DNA of 42,910 nucleotides, taken from positions 1-42,910 of the forward strand of contig JAEYRK010000104.1 in the NCBI GenBank assembly GCA_023435645.1. Direction: 5' to 3'. Positions 1 through 8,154 of the stretch are shown here, one piece after another. The notes below the pieces were generated by a model that worked only from the letters and a program-made list of their open reading frames with translations, was not told where the DNA came from and searched no databases. Both the position numbers and the translations under genes were made by a program. The first letter of the stretch is position 1; the number at the start of each line of letters is the position of its first letter. This stretch comes from Bacillota bacterium (lineage in GTDB: Bacteria; Bacillota; Clostridia; Lachnospirales; Lachnospiraceae).

Positions 1-107
1 AAAATGCAGTGCATGCACATCTTAAGAAAACGAAGTATGTGAAAACCTATCGTGTCGGTGGTTTTGGTGAAGGTGACCACGGTGTCACCATTGTAGAATT
101 TAAATAG
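1..107 (+). CDS. C-terminal end of an unidentified protein (5' partial)
   Basis: An open frame enters from the left edge and ends at TAG 105-107, giving the last 34 residues of a protein that ends GDHGVTIVEFK. It has no ORF start inside the window. I do not recognise the family. It lies on the same strand as the response regulator 30 bp downstream and could be in one transcript with it. The fragment is too short for a functional call; the basic then glycine-rich tail carries no motif I can name. Confidence 0.55.
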   Translation, partial: NAVHAHLKKTKYVKTYRVGGFGEGDHGVTIVEFK

Positions 108-137
108 CCCCATATCATATATCAAAAGGAGTATGCT

Positions 138-857
138 ATGATAGCAAAGCAAAAGATCTTAATTGTTGATGATGACATGAACATCGCTGAACTAATATCC
201 TTATATCTGAAGAAGGAATGCTTTGACACCTTAATTGTAAATGACGGTGAAGCAGCCATCCAGCAATTTGCCTCTTACCAACCTAATCTGGTACTGCTAG
301 ATCTGATGCTACCGGGCATAGATGGCTATGAGGTTTGTCGTGAAATCCGTAAGACCTCCTCCGTGCCTATCATCATGCTGAGTGCTAAGGGAGAAATCTT
401 TGATAAGGTTCTTGGGCTAGAGCTGGGGGCAGACGATTATGTGATTAAGCCCTTTGATTCTAAGGAGCTGGTAGCCAGGGTAAGGGCTGTGCTCCGTAGG
501 TTTCAGCCTGCTGCCAAGGAAGAGGAGGACAACCCAAAGCCCTCCGGCGATTATGTCTCCTATCCCGATCTGTTGATTAATATCAGTAACTACTCGGTTC
601 AATACTACGGAGAGGTCATCGAGATGCCTCCGAAGGAGCTGGAGCTCTTATATTTCCTTGCATCCAACCCAAATCAGGTATTTACAAGAGAGCAGCTGCT
701 GGATCATATCTGGGGATATGAGTATTTCGGTGACACCAGAACCGTGGATGTCCATATTAAGCGTTTGCGAGAGAAGATTAAGGATCATCCCCAATGGAGT
801 CTATCTACCGTCTGGGGAATCGGATATAAGTTCGAGTCGAAGCTTCCTAGGAAATAA
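138..857 (+). CDS. OmpR/PhoB-family response regulator
   Basis: Cytoplasmic DNA-binding half of a two-component system, 239 aa. The receiver domain occupies about residues 5-120: acidic pocket D11-D13, phospho-acceptor D55 in LVLLDLMLPG, conserved S82 and K104 (VIKPFD). A winged-helix DNA-binding domain follows (about 140-235) with the usual PPKELELLYFL start and TRTVDVHIKRLREKI recognition region. The ATG is preceded by AAAGGAG at a good distance. The partner kinase starts 40 bp downstream on the same strand, so the two are probably co-transcribed. The regulon is not identifiable from sequence; the upstream partial gene or the downstream reductase are possible targets, which is inference only. 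Confidence 0.95.
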   Translation: MIAKQKILIVDDDMNIAELISLYLKKECFDTLIVNDGEAAIQQFASYQPNLVLLDLMLPGIDGYEVCREIRKTSSVPIIMLSAKGEIFDKVLGLELGADDYVIKPFDSKELVARVRAVLRRFQPAAKEEEDNPKPSGDYVSYPDLLINISNYSVQYYGEVIEMPPKELELLYFLASNPNQVFTREQLLDHIWGYEYFGDTRTVDVHIKRLREKIKDHPQWSLSTVWGIGYKFESKLPRK

Positions 858-897
858 GCGGTTGATATTATACTTGTATGAAAGGCAGGTGAATTCC

Positions 898-2307
898 ATG
901 AAAAAAACCCTATGGTCAAGGTTAATACTATGTTATCTGATCATCATCGTTACCGTATTCACATTATTAAATACATATGGAGTTCACCTACTTGAGAACA
1001 AGATAAAAAATGATAAAATCAATCTTCTGCTGTCCGAGGCAGCCCTAATCAACTCAGAGTATTTAAATGACCTTTATAATGAAGATCTGGACATCCTTGA
1101 TCTGGCTTCCAAATTAAGATCCATTGACACCTATCTAAATGTCCGTGTCTGGATTGTAAATACGGAAGGGGAGGTCATTATTGATTCAAAGAATACCAAA
1201 AACCTTCCGACCATAAGGCTGAATGAAATAGACCCTTCCTTTCTAGACAAGACGAAATCAGAAAACACTAAATTTCAGGGTATTTTTAATGAACCCATGC
1301 TCAGTATCATCCAGACCCTAACCTATCAATATCAATTCCGTGGATATATTGTGCTTCATACCCCGATGAGTACAATCTTGAGGGAGACGGAGGTCTATTT
1401 CAATGTAATCAATATCTGCTTCCTGATTTTCTTCCCGCTCCTACTGCTGGCTTTTGCCTATATTTATTACATTACCTCCAGGCCAATTAAGAAGCTTGCG
1501 AAGGCTGCGATGGAATATAGCTCCGGTAATTACACTTATCCCTTGTCTGTTAAGGGAATGTCCGAATACCGTGATTTGGGATCCGCAGTATCCTACATGG
1601 CAGGGGAGTTAAGCAAGCTGGATGATTATCAGAAGAAATTTGTAGCAAATATTTCTCATGACTTTCGTTCGCCACTGACCTCCATTAAGGGCTATGCAGA
1701 GGCAATTCTGGATGGGACCATTCCTCAAGACATGCAGGACAAATATCTGAATATTATTTTATTTGAAACAGAGCGCTTAAATAAGCTGACCTCAAGTCTT
1801 CTGGAGCTCAACCGTTTTGAGGCCAGAGGGGCTATTCTGGATATCGTGTCCTTTGATATCAACCATATCATCAAGAAAACTGCCGAGAGCTTTGAGGGTG
1901 CCTGCCGCAATAAAAAAATTACCTTGAATCTGGTGTTCGCCGCCCAGGAATCCTATGTAGACGCAGATGTCGGCAAGATACAGCAGGTGCTATATAATCT
2001 GATTGATAATGCGATCAAGTTCAGTCATAACAACTCTAAAATCAAGGTTTCCACCGAGGAAAGAGGCGAAAAGCTCTTCGTATCCGTGAAGGATTACGGA
2101 ATTGGTATTCCAAGGGATTCCATCAAGAAGATATGGGACCGCTTCTATAAGACAGATGCTTCCCGTGGTAAGGATAAGAAGGGCACCGGACTAGGCTTAT
2201 CTATTGCAAAGGAAATCATTCAGGCCCATAACGAGAATATCAATGTAATCAGTACTGAGGGGGTCGGAACAGAATTCATCTTCTCCCTGCCCAGGTCAGC
2301 GGAATAG
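898..2307 (+). CDS. Membrane sensor histidine kinase with HAMP domain
   Basis: Sensor kinase of 469 aa, partner of the preceding regulator. TM1 spans about residues 9-27, an extracytoplasmic sensor region about 30-165, TM2 about 168-192, and HAMP follows. The phospho-acceptor H254 is in FVANISHDFRSPLTSIKGY. The ATPase domain has the N box (YNLIDNAIKF), G1 (DYGIGIP) and G2 (KGTGLGLSI). The frame is open further upstream, back into the regulator gene, but the ATG at 898 has an AGGTG ribosome-binding site and begins a normal MKKTLWSRLIL membrane anchor, so I chose it. The sensed signal is unknown; the outer domain resembles a dCache/PAS-like sensor only loosely. Confidence 0.93.
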   Translation: MKKTLWSRLILCYLIIIVTVFTLLNTYGVHLLENKIKNDKINLLLSEAALINSEYLNDLYNEDLDILDLASKLRSIDTYLNVRVWIVNTEGEVIIDSKNTKNLPTIRLNEIDPSFLDKTKSENTKFQGIFNEPMLSIIQTLTYQYQFRGYIVLHTPMSTILRETEVYFNVINICFLIFFPLLLLAFAYIYYITSRPIKKLAKAAMEYSSGNYTYPLSVKGMSEYRDLGSAVSYMAGELSKLDDYQKKFVANISHDFRSPLTSIKGYAEAILDGTIPQDMQDKYLNIILFETERLNKLTSSLLELNRFEARGAILDIVSFDINHIIKKTAESFEGACRNKKITLNLVFAAQESYVDADVGKIQQVLYNLIDNAIKFSHNNSKIKVSTEERGEKLFVSVKDYGIGIPRDSIKKIWDRFYKTDASRGKDKKGTGLGLSIAKEIIQAHNENINVISTEGVGTEFIFSLPRSAE

Positions 2308-2384
2308 GGTACAAGGGAACGATAAAACATCCTTTCAATGACTTGACTTTGAGAATATATTATATATAGAATAGGAGCGCTATT

Positions 2385-3515
2385 ATGGATTATAGAAATT
2401 TAGAGAAATTGGGAATCAATACCTCATTGCTTGGCTTTGGCTGCATGCGTTTTCCAAAGCATCGGGACGGTAGCATCAATCGGGAGAAGGCGGCACAACT
2501 AATTGATCTGGCCTATCAGAATGGTGTGAATTACTATGATACCGCTTATAATTATCATGAGGGGAATAGCGAGGAATTTACCGGGTCTGCTCTTGCAAAA
2601 TATGACCGTAGCAGCTTCTATCTGGCAACGAAGCTGCCTCAGTGGCTGGTTCATAGCTTGGAGGATGCTGAAGGGATCTTCAAGAAGCAGCTGGAGAGAC
2701 TTCAGATGGATTATATTGATTTCTATCTTCTTCATGCGCTTAATCGCAAGGCCTTTGATAAGTTGGTCAGCTTAGGTGTGCTTGAGCTTGTCGACCGACT
2801 GAAGAAGGAAGGCAAAATTCGTTATATCGGCTTCTCCTTCCATGATGATTACGAGGCCTTCTCCTACATACTGAATTACAGGGATTGGGATTTCTGTCAG
2901 ATACAGCTGAATTATATGGATACCGAAACACAAGCCGGAATGAAGGGCTACGAGCTGGCTACGCAGAAGAATGTTCCTGTGATCATTATGGAACCGGTTA
3001 AGGGTGGCAATCTGGCGAAGCTGCCTGACAGCGTAACAAAGCATTTCCGTGCGATAGATCCGGATAAAAGCACAGCCTCCTGGGCATTGCGTTGGGTTGG
3101 GTCCCTGCCAAATGTGAAGGTAGTGTTGAGCGGAATGTCGAATGAAAAGCAGGTAAGAGATAATCTGAATACCTATGAAGCATTTCAACCCCTGAAGGAA
3201 GCTGAGTATAAAGCAGTGGAGGCTGCTGCGAAGTCCCTGCGTAAGCGAGTGAAGAATGGTTGTACCGCTTGCTCCTACTGTATGCCCTGCCCGTCCGGAG
3301 TAGATATTCCAAGTAATTTTGGAATATGGAACGAGTATGGAATTTATCGCAATCCCTGGGAAGCCAAATGGGTATGGACCAATCAGATCAAAGAAGAAGC
3401 AAAAGCAAAGAATTGTATTGAATGTGGTTTATGCGAGGAGCATTGTCCGCAGAAAATCCAAATCCGAACCGACCTAAAGAAGCTTCAAACTGAACTGGAT
3501 CAGGTAACAAAGTAG
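2385..3515 (+). CDS. Aldo-keto reductase with C-terminal ferredoxin-type iron-sulfur domain
   Basis: Predicted oxidoreductase, 376 aa. The N-terminal TIM-barrel aldo-keto reductase domain (1-270) keeps the catalytic tetrad D52, Y57, K83 and H117 (YLLHALN). The C-terminal part has two four-cysteine clusters, C293/C296/C299/C302 (CTACSYCMPCP) and C344/C347/C350/C354 (CIECGLCEEHCP), typical of 2x[4Fe-4S] binding. This architecture is common in anaerobic Clostridia, where electrons may pass between a flavin- or NAD(P)H-dependent reaction and ferredoxin. The physiological substrate is unknown. The ATG is preceded by AGGAG. It stands 77 bp after the kinase gene and is followed by a long gene-free stretch, so it probably ends the transcript. 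Confidence 0.92.
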   Translation: MDYRNLEKLGINTSLLGFGCMRFPKHRDGSINREKAAQLIDLAYQNGVNYYDTAYNYHEGNSEEFTGSALAKYDRSSFYLATKLPQWLVHSLEDAEGIFKKQLERLQMDYIDFYLLHALNRKAFDKLVSLGVLELVDRLKKEGKIRYIGFSFHDDYEAFSYILNYRDWDFCQIQLNYMDTETQAGMKGYELATQKNVPVIIMEPVKGGNLAKLPDSVTKHFRAIDPDKSTASWALRWVGSLPNVKVVLSGMSNEKQVRDNLNTYEAFQPLKEAEYKAVEAAAKSLRKRVKNGCTACSYCMPCPSGVDIPSNFGIWNEYGIYRNPWEAKWVWTNQIKEEAKAKNCIECGLCEEHCPQKIQIRTDLKKLQTELDQVTK

Positions 3516-3561
3516 CAATTTACCTATCCGTTAGGGATGCTTATCACATTTTAACTCTATC

Positions 3562-3645
3562 AGAATAGCGTGAGATAATAATCCAACAGAGACACCGTAC
3601 TCACTGGGCAAACGGCCTCTTGGATGAAAAATCTCACGCTATTCT
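3562..3645. repeat. Long multi-part hairpin downstream of the aldo-keto reductase gene
   Basis: A perfect 15-bp inverted repeat (AGAATAGCGTGAGAT at 3562-3576 with its complement at 3631-3645) encloses a second stem (ATCCAACAGAG 3581-3591 with CTCTTGGAT 3617-3625, small bulge) and a third 4-bp stem (CCGT 3595-3598 with ACGG 3612-3615) around a 13-nt loop. This is more elaborate than a plain terminator, and no strong U-run follows on either strand. It could be a 3' end structure of the reductase mRNA, a structured RNA or a small mobile repeat. Confidence 0.6.
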
Positions 3646-3682
3646 TTCAGTTATCTATGTGGTATTTATTTATTGAAGCTGT

Positions 3683-3714
3683 ATAGTTCCAGAGCGAGGA
3701 AGATTCGGAACTAT
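3683..3714. repeat. Small inverted repeat in gene-free stretch
   Basis: ATAGTTCC at 3683-3690 is the complement of GGAACTAT at 3707-3714, an 8-bp stem with a 16-nt loop. Another hairpin, CTTAGTA with TACTAAG around a 4-nt loop, lies at 3873-3890. Neither is followed by a clear U-run. They belong to the gene-free stretch 3516-4304, which otherwise contains only the repeats described separately and no credible reading frame. Confidence 0.4.
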
Positions 3715-3774
3715 GGATTTCCACCTGTATTATCTTAATATGGCTTTCATATCAGATTACAGGGTGAGTAAGAG

Positions 3775-3838
3775 CTGGGGCCTTCGGTAAATCATATGTC
3801 ACAATCGAATTGTACTTAGAAGAACTAGAGTAGTAATT
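3775..3838. repeat. Extra direct copy of the palindrome left arm
   Basis: About 64 bp here match the left arm of the downstream interrupted palindrome in the same orientation. They share the core AAATCATATGTCACAATCG, then AATTGTACTT, and the trailing GTAGTAA. The copy is slightly diverged and has no paired right arm nearby, so it looks like a half-element or decayed copy. Confidence 0.65.
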
Positions 3839-3914
3839 TAACAGGAGCCATCAAATACAAGAAGCTTCAATTCTTAGTATTCTTACTAAGCGTTTATCCC
3901 GGATACCGGGGGTG

Positions 3915-4166
3915 TAGGGACCGGGGACTTCGGGAAATCATATGTCACAATCGAATTGTACTTGGAGAACAAGGGTAGTAAAATAAATGATCAAGAAGTG
4001 AAAGGAAAATCCGCCATGGAGGGCGGATTTAGGTGCAATGGACATGGAGGTCCATTTGCACCGACCTGTAAAATCACACAGCCTGAAACCCATTTAGATT
4101 ACTACCCTTGTTAACCTCTAGTACAATCGATTGTGTAAATCCGATTTCCCGGAGCCCCGGTCCCTA
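3915..4166. repeat. 252-bp interrupted palindrome with internal hairpins (MITE-like element)
   Basis: Outer arms about 3915-3983 and 4097-4166 are imperfect inverted copies over roughly 70 bp, beginning TAGGGACCGGGG and ending CCCCGGTCCCTA. Between them lie two clean hairpins: AAATCCGCC 4007-4015 with GGCGGATTT 4022-4030, and GGTGCAATGGAC 4032-4043 with GTCCATTTGCACC 4050-4062. Both have the same loop, ATGGAG. No reading frame is present. The form suits a non-autonomous mobile repeat or a highly structured RNA; which of these is undecided. Confidence 0.7.
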
Positions 4167-4276
4167 AGTCCCTCGTTATCCGTTCACAACCTACATCTTA
4201 GCCAACAATCTCCCATCTTTCCCGAATCCATGGTCCTAGTCCCTCATTATCCGTTCACAACCTACATCTTAGCCAA
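4167..4276. repeat. Two 39-bp direct repeats next to the palindrome
   Basis: 4167-4205 and 4238-4276 are identical except for one base. Both run from AGTCCCTC through CCGTTCACAACCTACATC to TTAGCCAA. A shorter remnant (CATCTTAGCCATT) follows near 4292-4304, just before the end of trmL. The first copy directly abuts the right arm of the palindrome. The repeats lie downstream of trmL on its strand and replace an obvious terminator there. Confidence 0.7.
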
Positions 4277-4304
4277 TCCAATCCCAAAACTTCCATCTTA
4301 GCCA

Positions 4305-4802
4305 TTACACCTCATCCCAGCTATGATGATGAAGCTGCCCCTCCATTCTCATGCCCTCAAAGTTATTCTGCCTAAGCGCTTCGTAGAGAACAATAGCCAC
4401 CGAATTCCCCAGGTTCAGAGATCTGATCTCCCCCACCATCGGAATACGGATGGTATTCTCCTTATTCGCCAGCAGGAGCTCCTCCGGAATCCCTGCGCTT
4501 TCCTTACCGAACATAAGAAAGCAGTCCGGCTCAAACTCTACATGCGTATAGGACTTTTGTGCTTTAGTCGTTGCCATATAGATTTTGGCACCGGGGTTTC
4601 TATTTAAGAAGTCTTCGTAGTTTTCATATACCGTCAGGTCCAGATGCTGCCAGTAATCCAAACCTGCCCTGCGGATTTCCTTCTCATCCAAACGAAAGCC
4701 CAGGGGCTCAATCAGATGTAGTTTTGTACCTGTTGCCACACAGGTTCTTCCAATATTACCTGTATTAGCCGGCATTTCAGGCTCTAGCAAAACGATATTC
4801 AT
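4305..4802 (-). CDS. trmL: tRNA (cytidine(34)-2'-O)-methyltransferase, SPOUT/TrmL family
   Basis: Adds a 2'-O-methyl group to the wobble base of certain leucine tRNAs, using S-adenosylmethionine; cytoplasmic. The 165-aa protein shows the three SpoU motifs: NTGNIGRTC (about 13-21), FGKESAGIPEE (about 99-109) and the knot motif RSLNLGNSVAIVLYEALRQ near the C-terminus. Length is normal for the single-domain TrmL group. The frame extends 14 codons upstream, but the family begins at MNIVLLEPEMPANTGN, and GGGAGG precedes that ATG. It follows cheX by 34 bp and is probably co-transcribed with it. Confidence 0.93.
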   Translation of the reverse strand: MNIVLLEPEMPANTGNIGRTCVATGTKLHLIEPLGFRLDEKEIRRAGLDYWQHLDLTVYENYEDFLNRNPGAKIYMATTKAQKSYTHVEFEPDCFLMFGKESAGIPEELLLANKENTIRIPMVGEIRSLNLGNSVAIVLYEALRQNNFEGMRMEGQLHHHSWDEV

Positions 4803-4836
4803 AACCTCATAATCCTCCCAAAAGAAAAAAGGTGAA

Positions 4837-5307
4837 CTAATCACCTTTTATCGCAATATTGATTTCAATTATCTTACCATTGTCGTATTCCAAAGGAACA
4901 CAAATATTTGTTGCAAAGGTTGTACTGAATGACATGGTTCCGCTTCCAACCGTCGGGGGAGTGATATCAATCTCTATCCCCTTCGTGGAGAAAATTGTTG
5001 CTGTATTTCCTAGTATCATATTACCCAACTCACAAATTGCACTTCTTGACAACTCGTCTAATTGGGTGACCGGCATCATTATCATTTTTGAAGCAATATC
5101 GCAAGCAATACTATGTTCAAAAGCTATCATTACCTGTCCCCTCATCTCACCGGTAAAACCGATTAGAATGACTAGGGTGTTATCTAAAAAAACCGGATTC
5201 TTTACATATGGCTTCCCTAGCTTGGTATCAACAAAGCACATTTCCTTAAGAATTTTTGTTGATGCCATCAGGAACGGGTTAATGTGGTCTACATTTAATG
5301 TGGCCAT
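4837..5307 (-). CDS. cheX: CheX-type chemotaxis phosphatase
   Basis: CheX/CheC-family protein that dephosphorylates CheY-P in the chemotaxis pathway; 156 aa, cytoplasmic. The key phosphatase signature E-x2-N is present as E93-LG-N96 in ICELGNMILGNTA. The single copy of this motif is as in CheX rather than the two of CheC. An AGGAGG ribosome-binding site precedes the ATG. No other chemotaxis gene is nearby, so it may act with a distant che cluster or with a non-chemotaxis response regulator, as some stand-alone CheX proteins are thought to. It heads a short unit with trmL. Confidence 0.9.
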   Translation of the reverse strand: MATLNVDHINPFLMASTKILKEMCFVDTKLGKPYVKNPVFLDNTLVILIGFTGEMRGQVMIAFEHSIACDIASKMIMMPVTQLDELSRSAICELGNMILGNTATIFSTKGIEIDITPPTVGSGTMSFSTTFATNICVPLEYDNGKIIEINIAIKGD

Positions 5308-5336
5308 GTAAGTTACCTCCTATATGTCCTGCTTGC

Positions 5337-5366
5337 ATTTTATCACAGATACTGTATGTATTTCAA
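5337..5366 (-). promoter_or_regulatory. Predicted sigma-A promoter of cheX-trmL
   Basis: On the minus strand, TTGAAA (complement of 5361-5366) is followed after 18 bp by TAAAAT (complement of 5337-5342). Transcription would start about 20 bp before the cheX start codon region. The spacing and match are fair rather than perfect. Confidence 0.45.
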
Positions 5367-5370
5367 CTAA

Positions 5371-6540
5371 TTAGTTTATATCCCTGTTTTTTTCAACAAA
5401 TTTCGCTATTCTATCAAGGGCAAGCTTAAGATTTTCAATCGAATAGGCATAGGAAATCCTGAGATAGCCCTCTCCGCAATCACCAAAGGCTGTCCCCGGA
5501 ACAACTGCGACTTTTTCTTCCTTCAATAGTCTGGTAGCAAACTCCTCTGAAGTCATACCAAGGCTCTTAATACACGGAAATACATAAAATGCCCCATAAG
5601 GTTCAAAACACGCTAACCCCATGCTTCGAAATGCATGGACGACATATCTTCTGCGCTTATCATAGGCATCCCGCATCATCTCCACATCAGTATCGCCATT
5701 TTTCACTGCCTCAATGCCTGCATATTGGCTGGTGGTCGGAGCGCACATAATAGCAAACTGGTGAATCTTTAGCATCTGTTCGATGATGCTAGCTGGGCCG
5801 CAGGCATAACCAAGTCTCCATCCTGTCATCGCATAGGACTTGGAAAATCCATTGATGACTATTGTCCTCTCCTTCATTCCGGGGAAGGATGCGATGGAAA
5901 CATGCTTCGAACCATAGGTCAGCTCTGAGTAAATCTCATCTGAGATTACATAGATATCCTTCTCAATAATAACATCTACGATTTCCTTAAGGTCATCATA
6001 GGTCATAATGGCACCGGTTGGATTATTGGGAAACGCAAGGATTAATACCTTGGTTTTATCGGTCATGGAAGCAATGAGCTGCTTTCTTGTTAGCTTAAAC
6101 TCATTCTCACCCTTTAGCTCAATGACTACCGGTATTCCGCCGGCAAGAAGGGTACAGGGATGATAAGAGACATAGCAGGGCTGAGGTACCAAAACCTCAT
6201 CTCCGGGGTCGAGCATCGCTCTTAGGGCAATATCTATCGCCTCACTGCCACCAACAGTTACCATGGTTTCTTTATCATACTGATAGTTCAGATCAAATCT
6301 TCTCTTTAGATAATTGCATATTTCCACCTTTAATTCCTTCAGACCCGCATTGGAGGTGTAGAAGGTTCTTCCCTTCTCCAGGGAATAAATGCCCTCCTCA
6401 CGGATGTGCCAGGGTGTATCAAAATCCGGTTCACCCACACCAAGGGAAATTGCATCCTTCATTTCACTTACAATATCAAAAAACTTTCGAATACCGGAGG
6501 GCTTGATTGAAACAATTTGCTTTGACAGTGGGTCTCTCAA
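5371..6540 (-). CDS. Class I/II pyridoxal-phosphate aminotransferase
   Basis: Fold-type I aminotransferase of 389 aa, related to the aspartate/aromatic/alanine aminotransferase group (PatA/YugH-like). Visible features are the substrate/PLP pocket region SLGVGEPDFDTP, AFPNNPTGA, the PLP aspartate region VISDEIYSELTYG, and the Schiff-base lysine in INGFSKSYAMTGWRLGY. It transfers an amino group between an amino acid and a 2-oxo acid; the exact substrate cannot be read from sequence. Its ATG overlaps the stop codon of the Lrp-type regulator by 4 bp (ATGA), so the two are translationally coupled, and the regulator probably responds to an amino acid handled by this enzyme. Confidence 0.93.
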   Translation of the reverse strand: MRDPLSKQIVSIKPSGIRKFFDIVSEMKDAISLGVGEPDFDTPWHIREEGIYSLEKGRTFYTSNAGLKELKVEICNYLKRRFDLNYQYDKETMVTVGGSEAIDIALRAMLDPGDEVLVPQPCYVSYHPCTLLAGGIPVVIELKGENEFKLTRKQLIASMTDKTKVLILAFPNNPTGAIMTYDDLKEIVDVIIEKDIYVISDEIYSELTYGSKHVSIASFPGMKERTIVINGFSKSYAMTGWRLGYACGPASIIEQMLKIHQFAIMCAPTTSQYAGIEAVKNGDTDVEMMRDAYDKRRRYVVHAFRSMGLACFEPYGAFYVFPCIKSLGMTSEEFATRLLKEEKVAVVPGTAFGDCGEGYLRISYAYSIENLKLALDRIAKFVEKNRDIN

Positions 6541-7019
6541 GGTGAAATCAGCATCCTTTCATCCAGTTTGGCTTGAACAAGGGGCATTCCATGTTCCTTA
6601 TATTTCTTCAGCACAAAATGAGTTCCTGTACTTAACACCGCTTCCATCGGTGCCAGCTTCTCGGAAACAAAGGCTGCTACCTCCCTCATCGTCTTGCCCT
6701 CAATGATTACTGTAAGATCAAAGCCTCCTGACATCAGGTAGACCGATTGTACCTCATCAAACTGATAAATTCGTTCTGCAATTTTATCAAAGCCTAACCC
6801 TCTCTGTGGCGTAACCTTAACTTCAATCAGTGCAGTCACTCTCTCACAGTTCACCTTATCCCAGTTAATTAAGGTGGGATATCCGCAGATGATTGTTTCC
6901 TCTTCCATCTGTTTTATCACTGCTGTGACCTCCTCCTCGGTGGTACCCAGCATAATCGCCAGATCGGCTGCGGTTAGCTTGCTGTTCTTATCAATTGCCA
7001 TTAAAATTTGCTCTCTCAT
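6537..7019 (-). CDS. Lrp/AsnC-family transcriptional regulator
   Basis: Amino-acid-responsive DNA-binding protein, 160 aa. An N-terminal helix-turn-helix (about 1-50, MAIDKNSKLTAADLAIMLGTT) is followed by the Lrp ligand-binding RAM domain (about 65-145), with VYLMSGGFDLTVIIEG typical of that fold. The frame is open 19 codons further upstream, but only the ATG at 7019 has a GGAGGTG ribosome-binding site and gives the family's normal N-terminus. The gene overlaps the aminotransferase by 4 bp, so they form one operon; autoregulation is likely for the family. Confidence 0.92.
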   Translation of the reverse strand: MREQILMAIDKNSKLTAADLAIMLGTTEEEVTAVIKQMEEETIICGYPTLINWDKVNCERVTALIEVKVTPQRGLGFDKIAERIYQFDEVQSVYLMSGGFDLTVIIEGKTMREVAAFVSEKLAPMEAVLSTGTHFVLKKYKEHGMPLVQAKLDERMLISP

Positions 7020-7149
7020 ATGAATCACTACACCTCCCAGTAGTCTAGCCACACAATACCACATTGGGGCTCTCAAGCCTTCTTATCAAATCGTACCTGT
7101 TCTTAAGGCAGGCAAAGCTTCGATCTTGAACTAAATATGTTATAGCTCA

Positions 7150-8136
7150 TCAGGTGAATACCTTATACAACTCATCCGCCTTGGGAGGCTCCAGGAAACG
7201 TCTTTCCTCTTCATTTAGGATAACTCTATCATTTCCTTCCTTAATGTACCCAATTACAGCTGCCGGTATCCCCTCAGCCTTCAATCGATCTGCCAGCTGA
7301 TTCCCCTTATCCGTTACAATCAGCATACAACCACTGGAGATTAGCATATATGGATTGATATCATAAAACTCACAAATCTCTACCGTTTCCTGCTTTAATA
7401 AAATCTTCTTAATATCTACTTCAAGGCCAACCTTTGAAGCGGCACCAATCTCCCATAGGGCTCCGAATATTCCTCCCTCCGTAACATCATGCATCGAGGT
7501 TACACCAAATTCTCTTGCTACCCTCGCCTCCGGTACCACGGAGATGTGTTCCATCAGCGTTTTTGCTCCTTCAATAAAGCTGGAGGAGTACTTCGTCAGA
7601 AGCTCCTGTTCCTTTTCAGCCGCAATGATAGCCGTACCTTCAAGTCCAGCCCATTTTGTCATTACAATTTCCTGGCCCGGCATGGCTCCGGCTGTCTTAA
7701 TAATCTCGGAACGCTTCATCTTACCAACCCCGGTTACGGTTATAATGGGTTGGATAACTGCTCTGGTAACCTCCGTATGGCCACCGATTACTTCAATGTT
7801 CAGCTTACTGCAGGCTGCTTCAATCTCCTTCATCATGTCTTTCAGCTCCTGCTCCGTCGTTCCCTCCGGTAGGAGTATCGTAAGCATAATTCCGATCACT
7901 TCCGCACCATCCGAAGCAATATCATTTGCTGTAATATGGACCGCCAGCGTGCCGATGTCGTTGATGGCTCCGGTGATCGGGTCAGAAGATATCACGATCA
8001 CCTCATCCTCACCAACTGCCAGGATACTGCAGTCCTCTCCTATGGCAGGACCCACCAGTACTTCCTCTCTTCTATGCCTTATCTGCTTCAATACAGACCT
8101 CTTTAGAACTGTTTCAGGTACTTTTCCAATTTCCAT
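7150..8136 (-). CDS. AIR-synthase-related protein (HypE/PurM-like fold)
   Basis: 328-aa protein of the PurM/HypE/ThiL/SelD superfamily, ATP-binding enzymes that activate oxygen or sulfur atoms in their substrates. The N-terminal half contains GPAIGEDCSILAV and SSDPITGAINDIGTLAVHIT, the usual ATP/metal-binding segment, then ANDIASDGAEVIG. The C-terminal half carries SMHDVTEGGIFGALWEIGAAS. It resembles stand-alone HypE-like proteins often annotated as hydrogenase maturation factor, but it lacks the C-terminal cysteine tail of true HypE and no hydrogenase genes are nearby. The substrate is therefore unknown. It follows the VanW gene by 18 bp with its own GGAG site, so the two form an operon. Confidence 0.82.
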   Translation of the reverse strand: MEIGKVPETVLKRSVLKQIRHRREEVLVGPAIGEDCSILAVGEDEVIVISSDPITGAINDIGTLAVHITANDIASDGAEVIGIMLTILLPEGTTEQELKDMMKEIEAACSKLNIEVIGGHTEVTRAVIQPIITVTGVGKMKRSEIIKTAGAMPGQEIVMTKWAGLEGTAIIAAEKEQELLTKYSSSFIEGAKTLMEHISVVPEARVAREFGVTSMHDVTEGGIFGALWEIGAASKVGLEVDIKKILLKQETVEICEFYDINPYMLISSGCMLIVTDKGNQLADRLKAEGIPAAVIGYIKEGNDRVILNEEERRFLEPPKADELYKVFT

Positions 8137-8154
8137 TTCATTAGCTCCGATTTC

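Noticed and set aside
2343..2370. Possible promoter TTGACT-16-TATAGA before the aldo-keto reductase
   Set aside because: The predicted start would lie inside the ribosome-binding site, so it would not give a usable message.
3915..4440. CRISPR array in either repeat-rich region
   Set aside because: Repeats are palindromic or long direct copies without regular unique spacers, and no cas genes are present.
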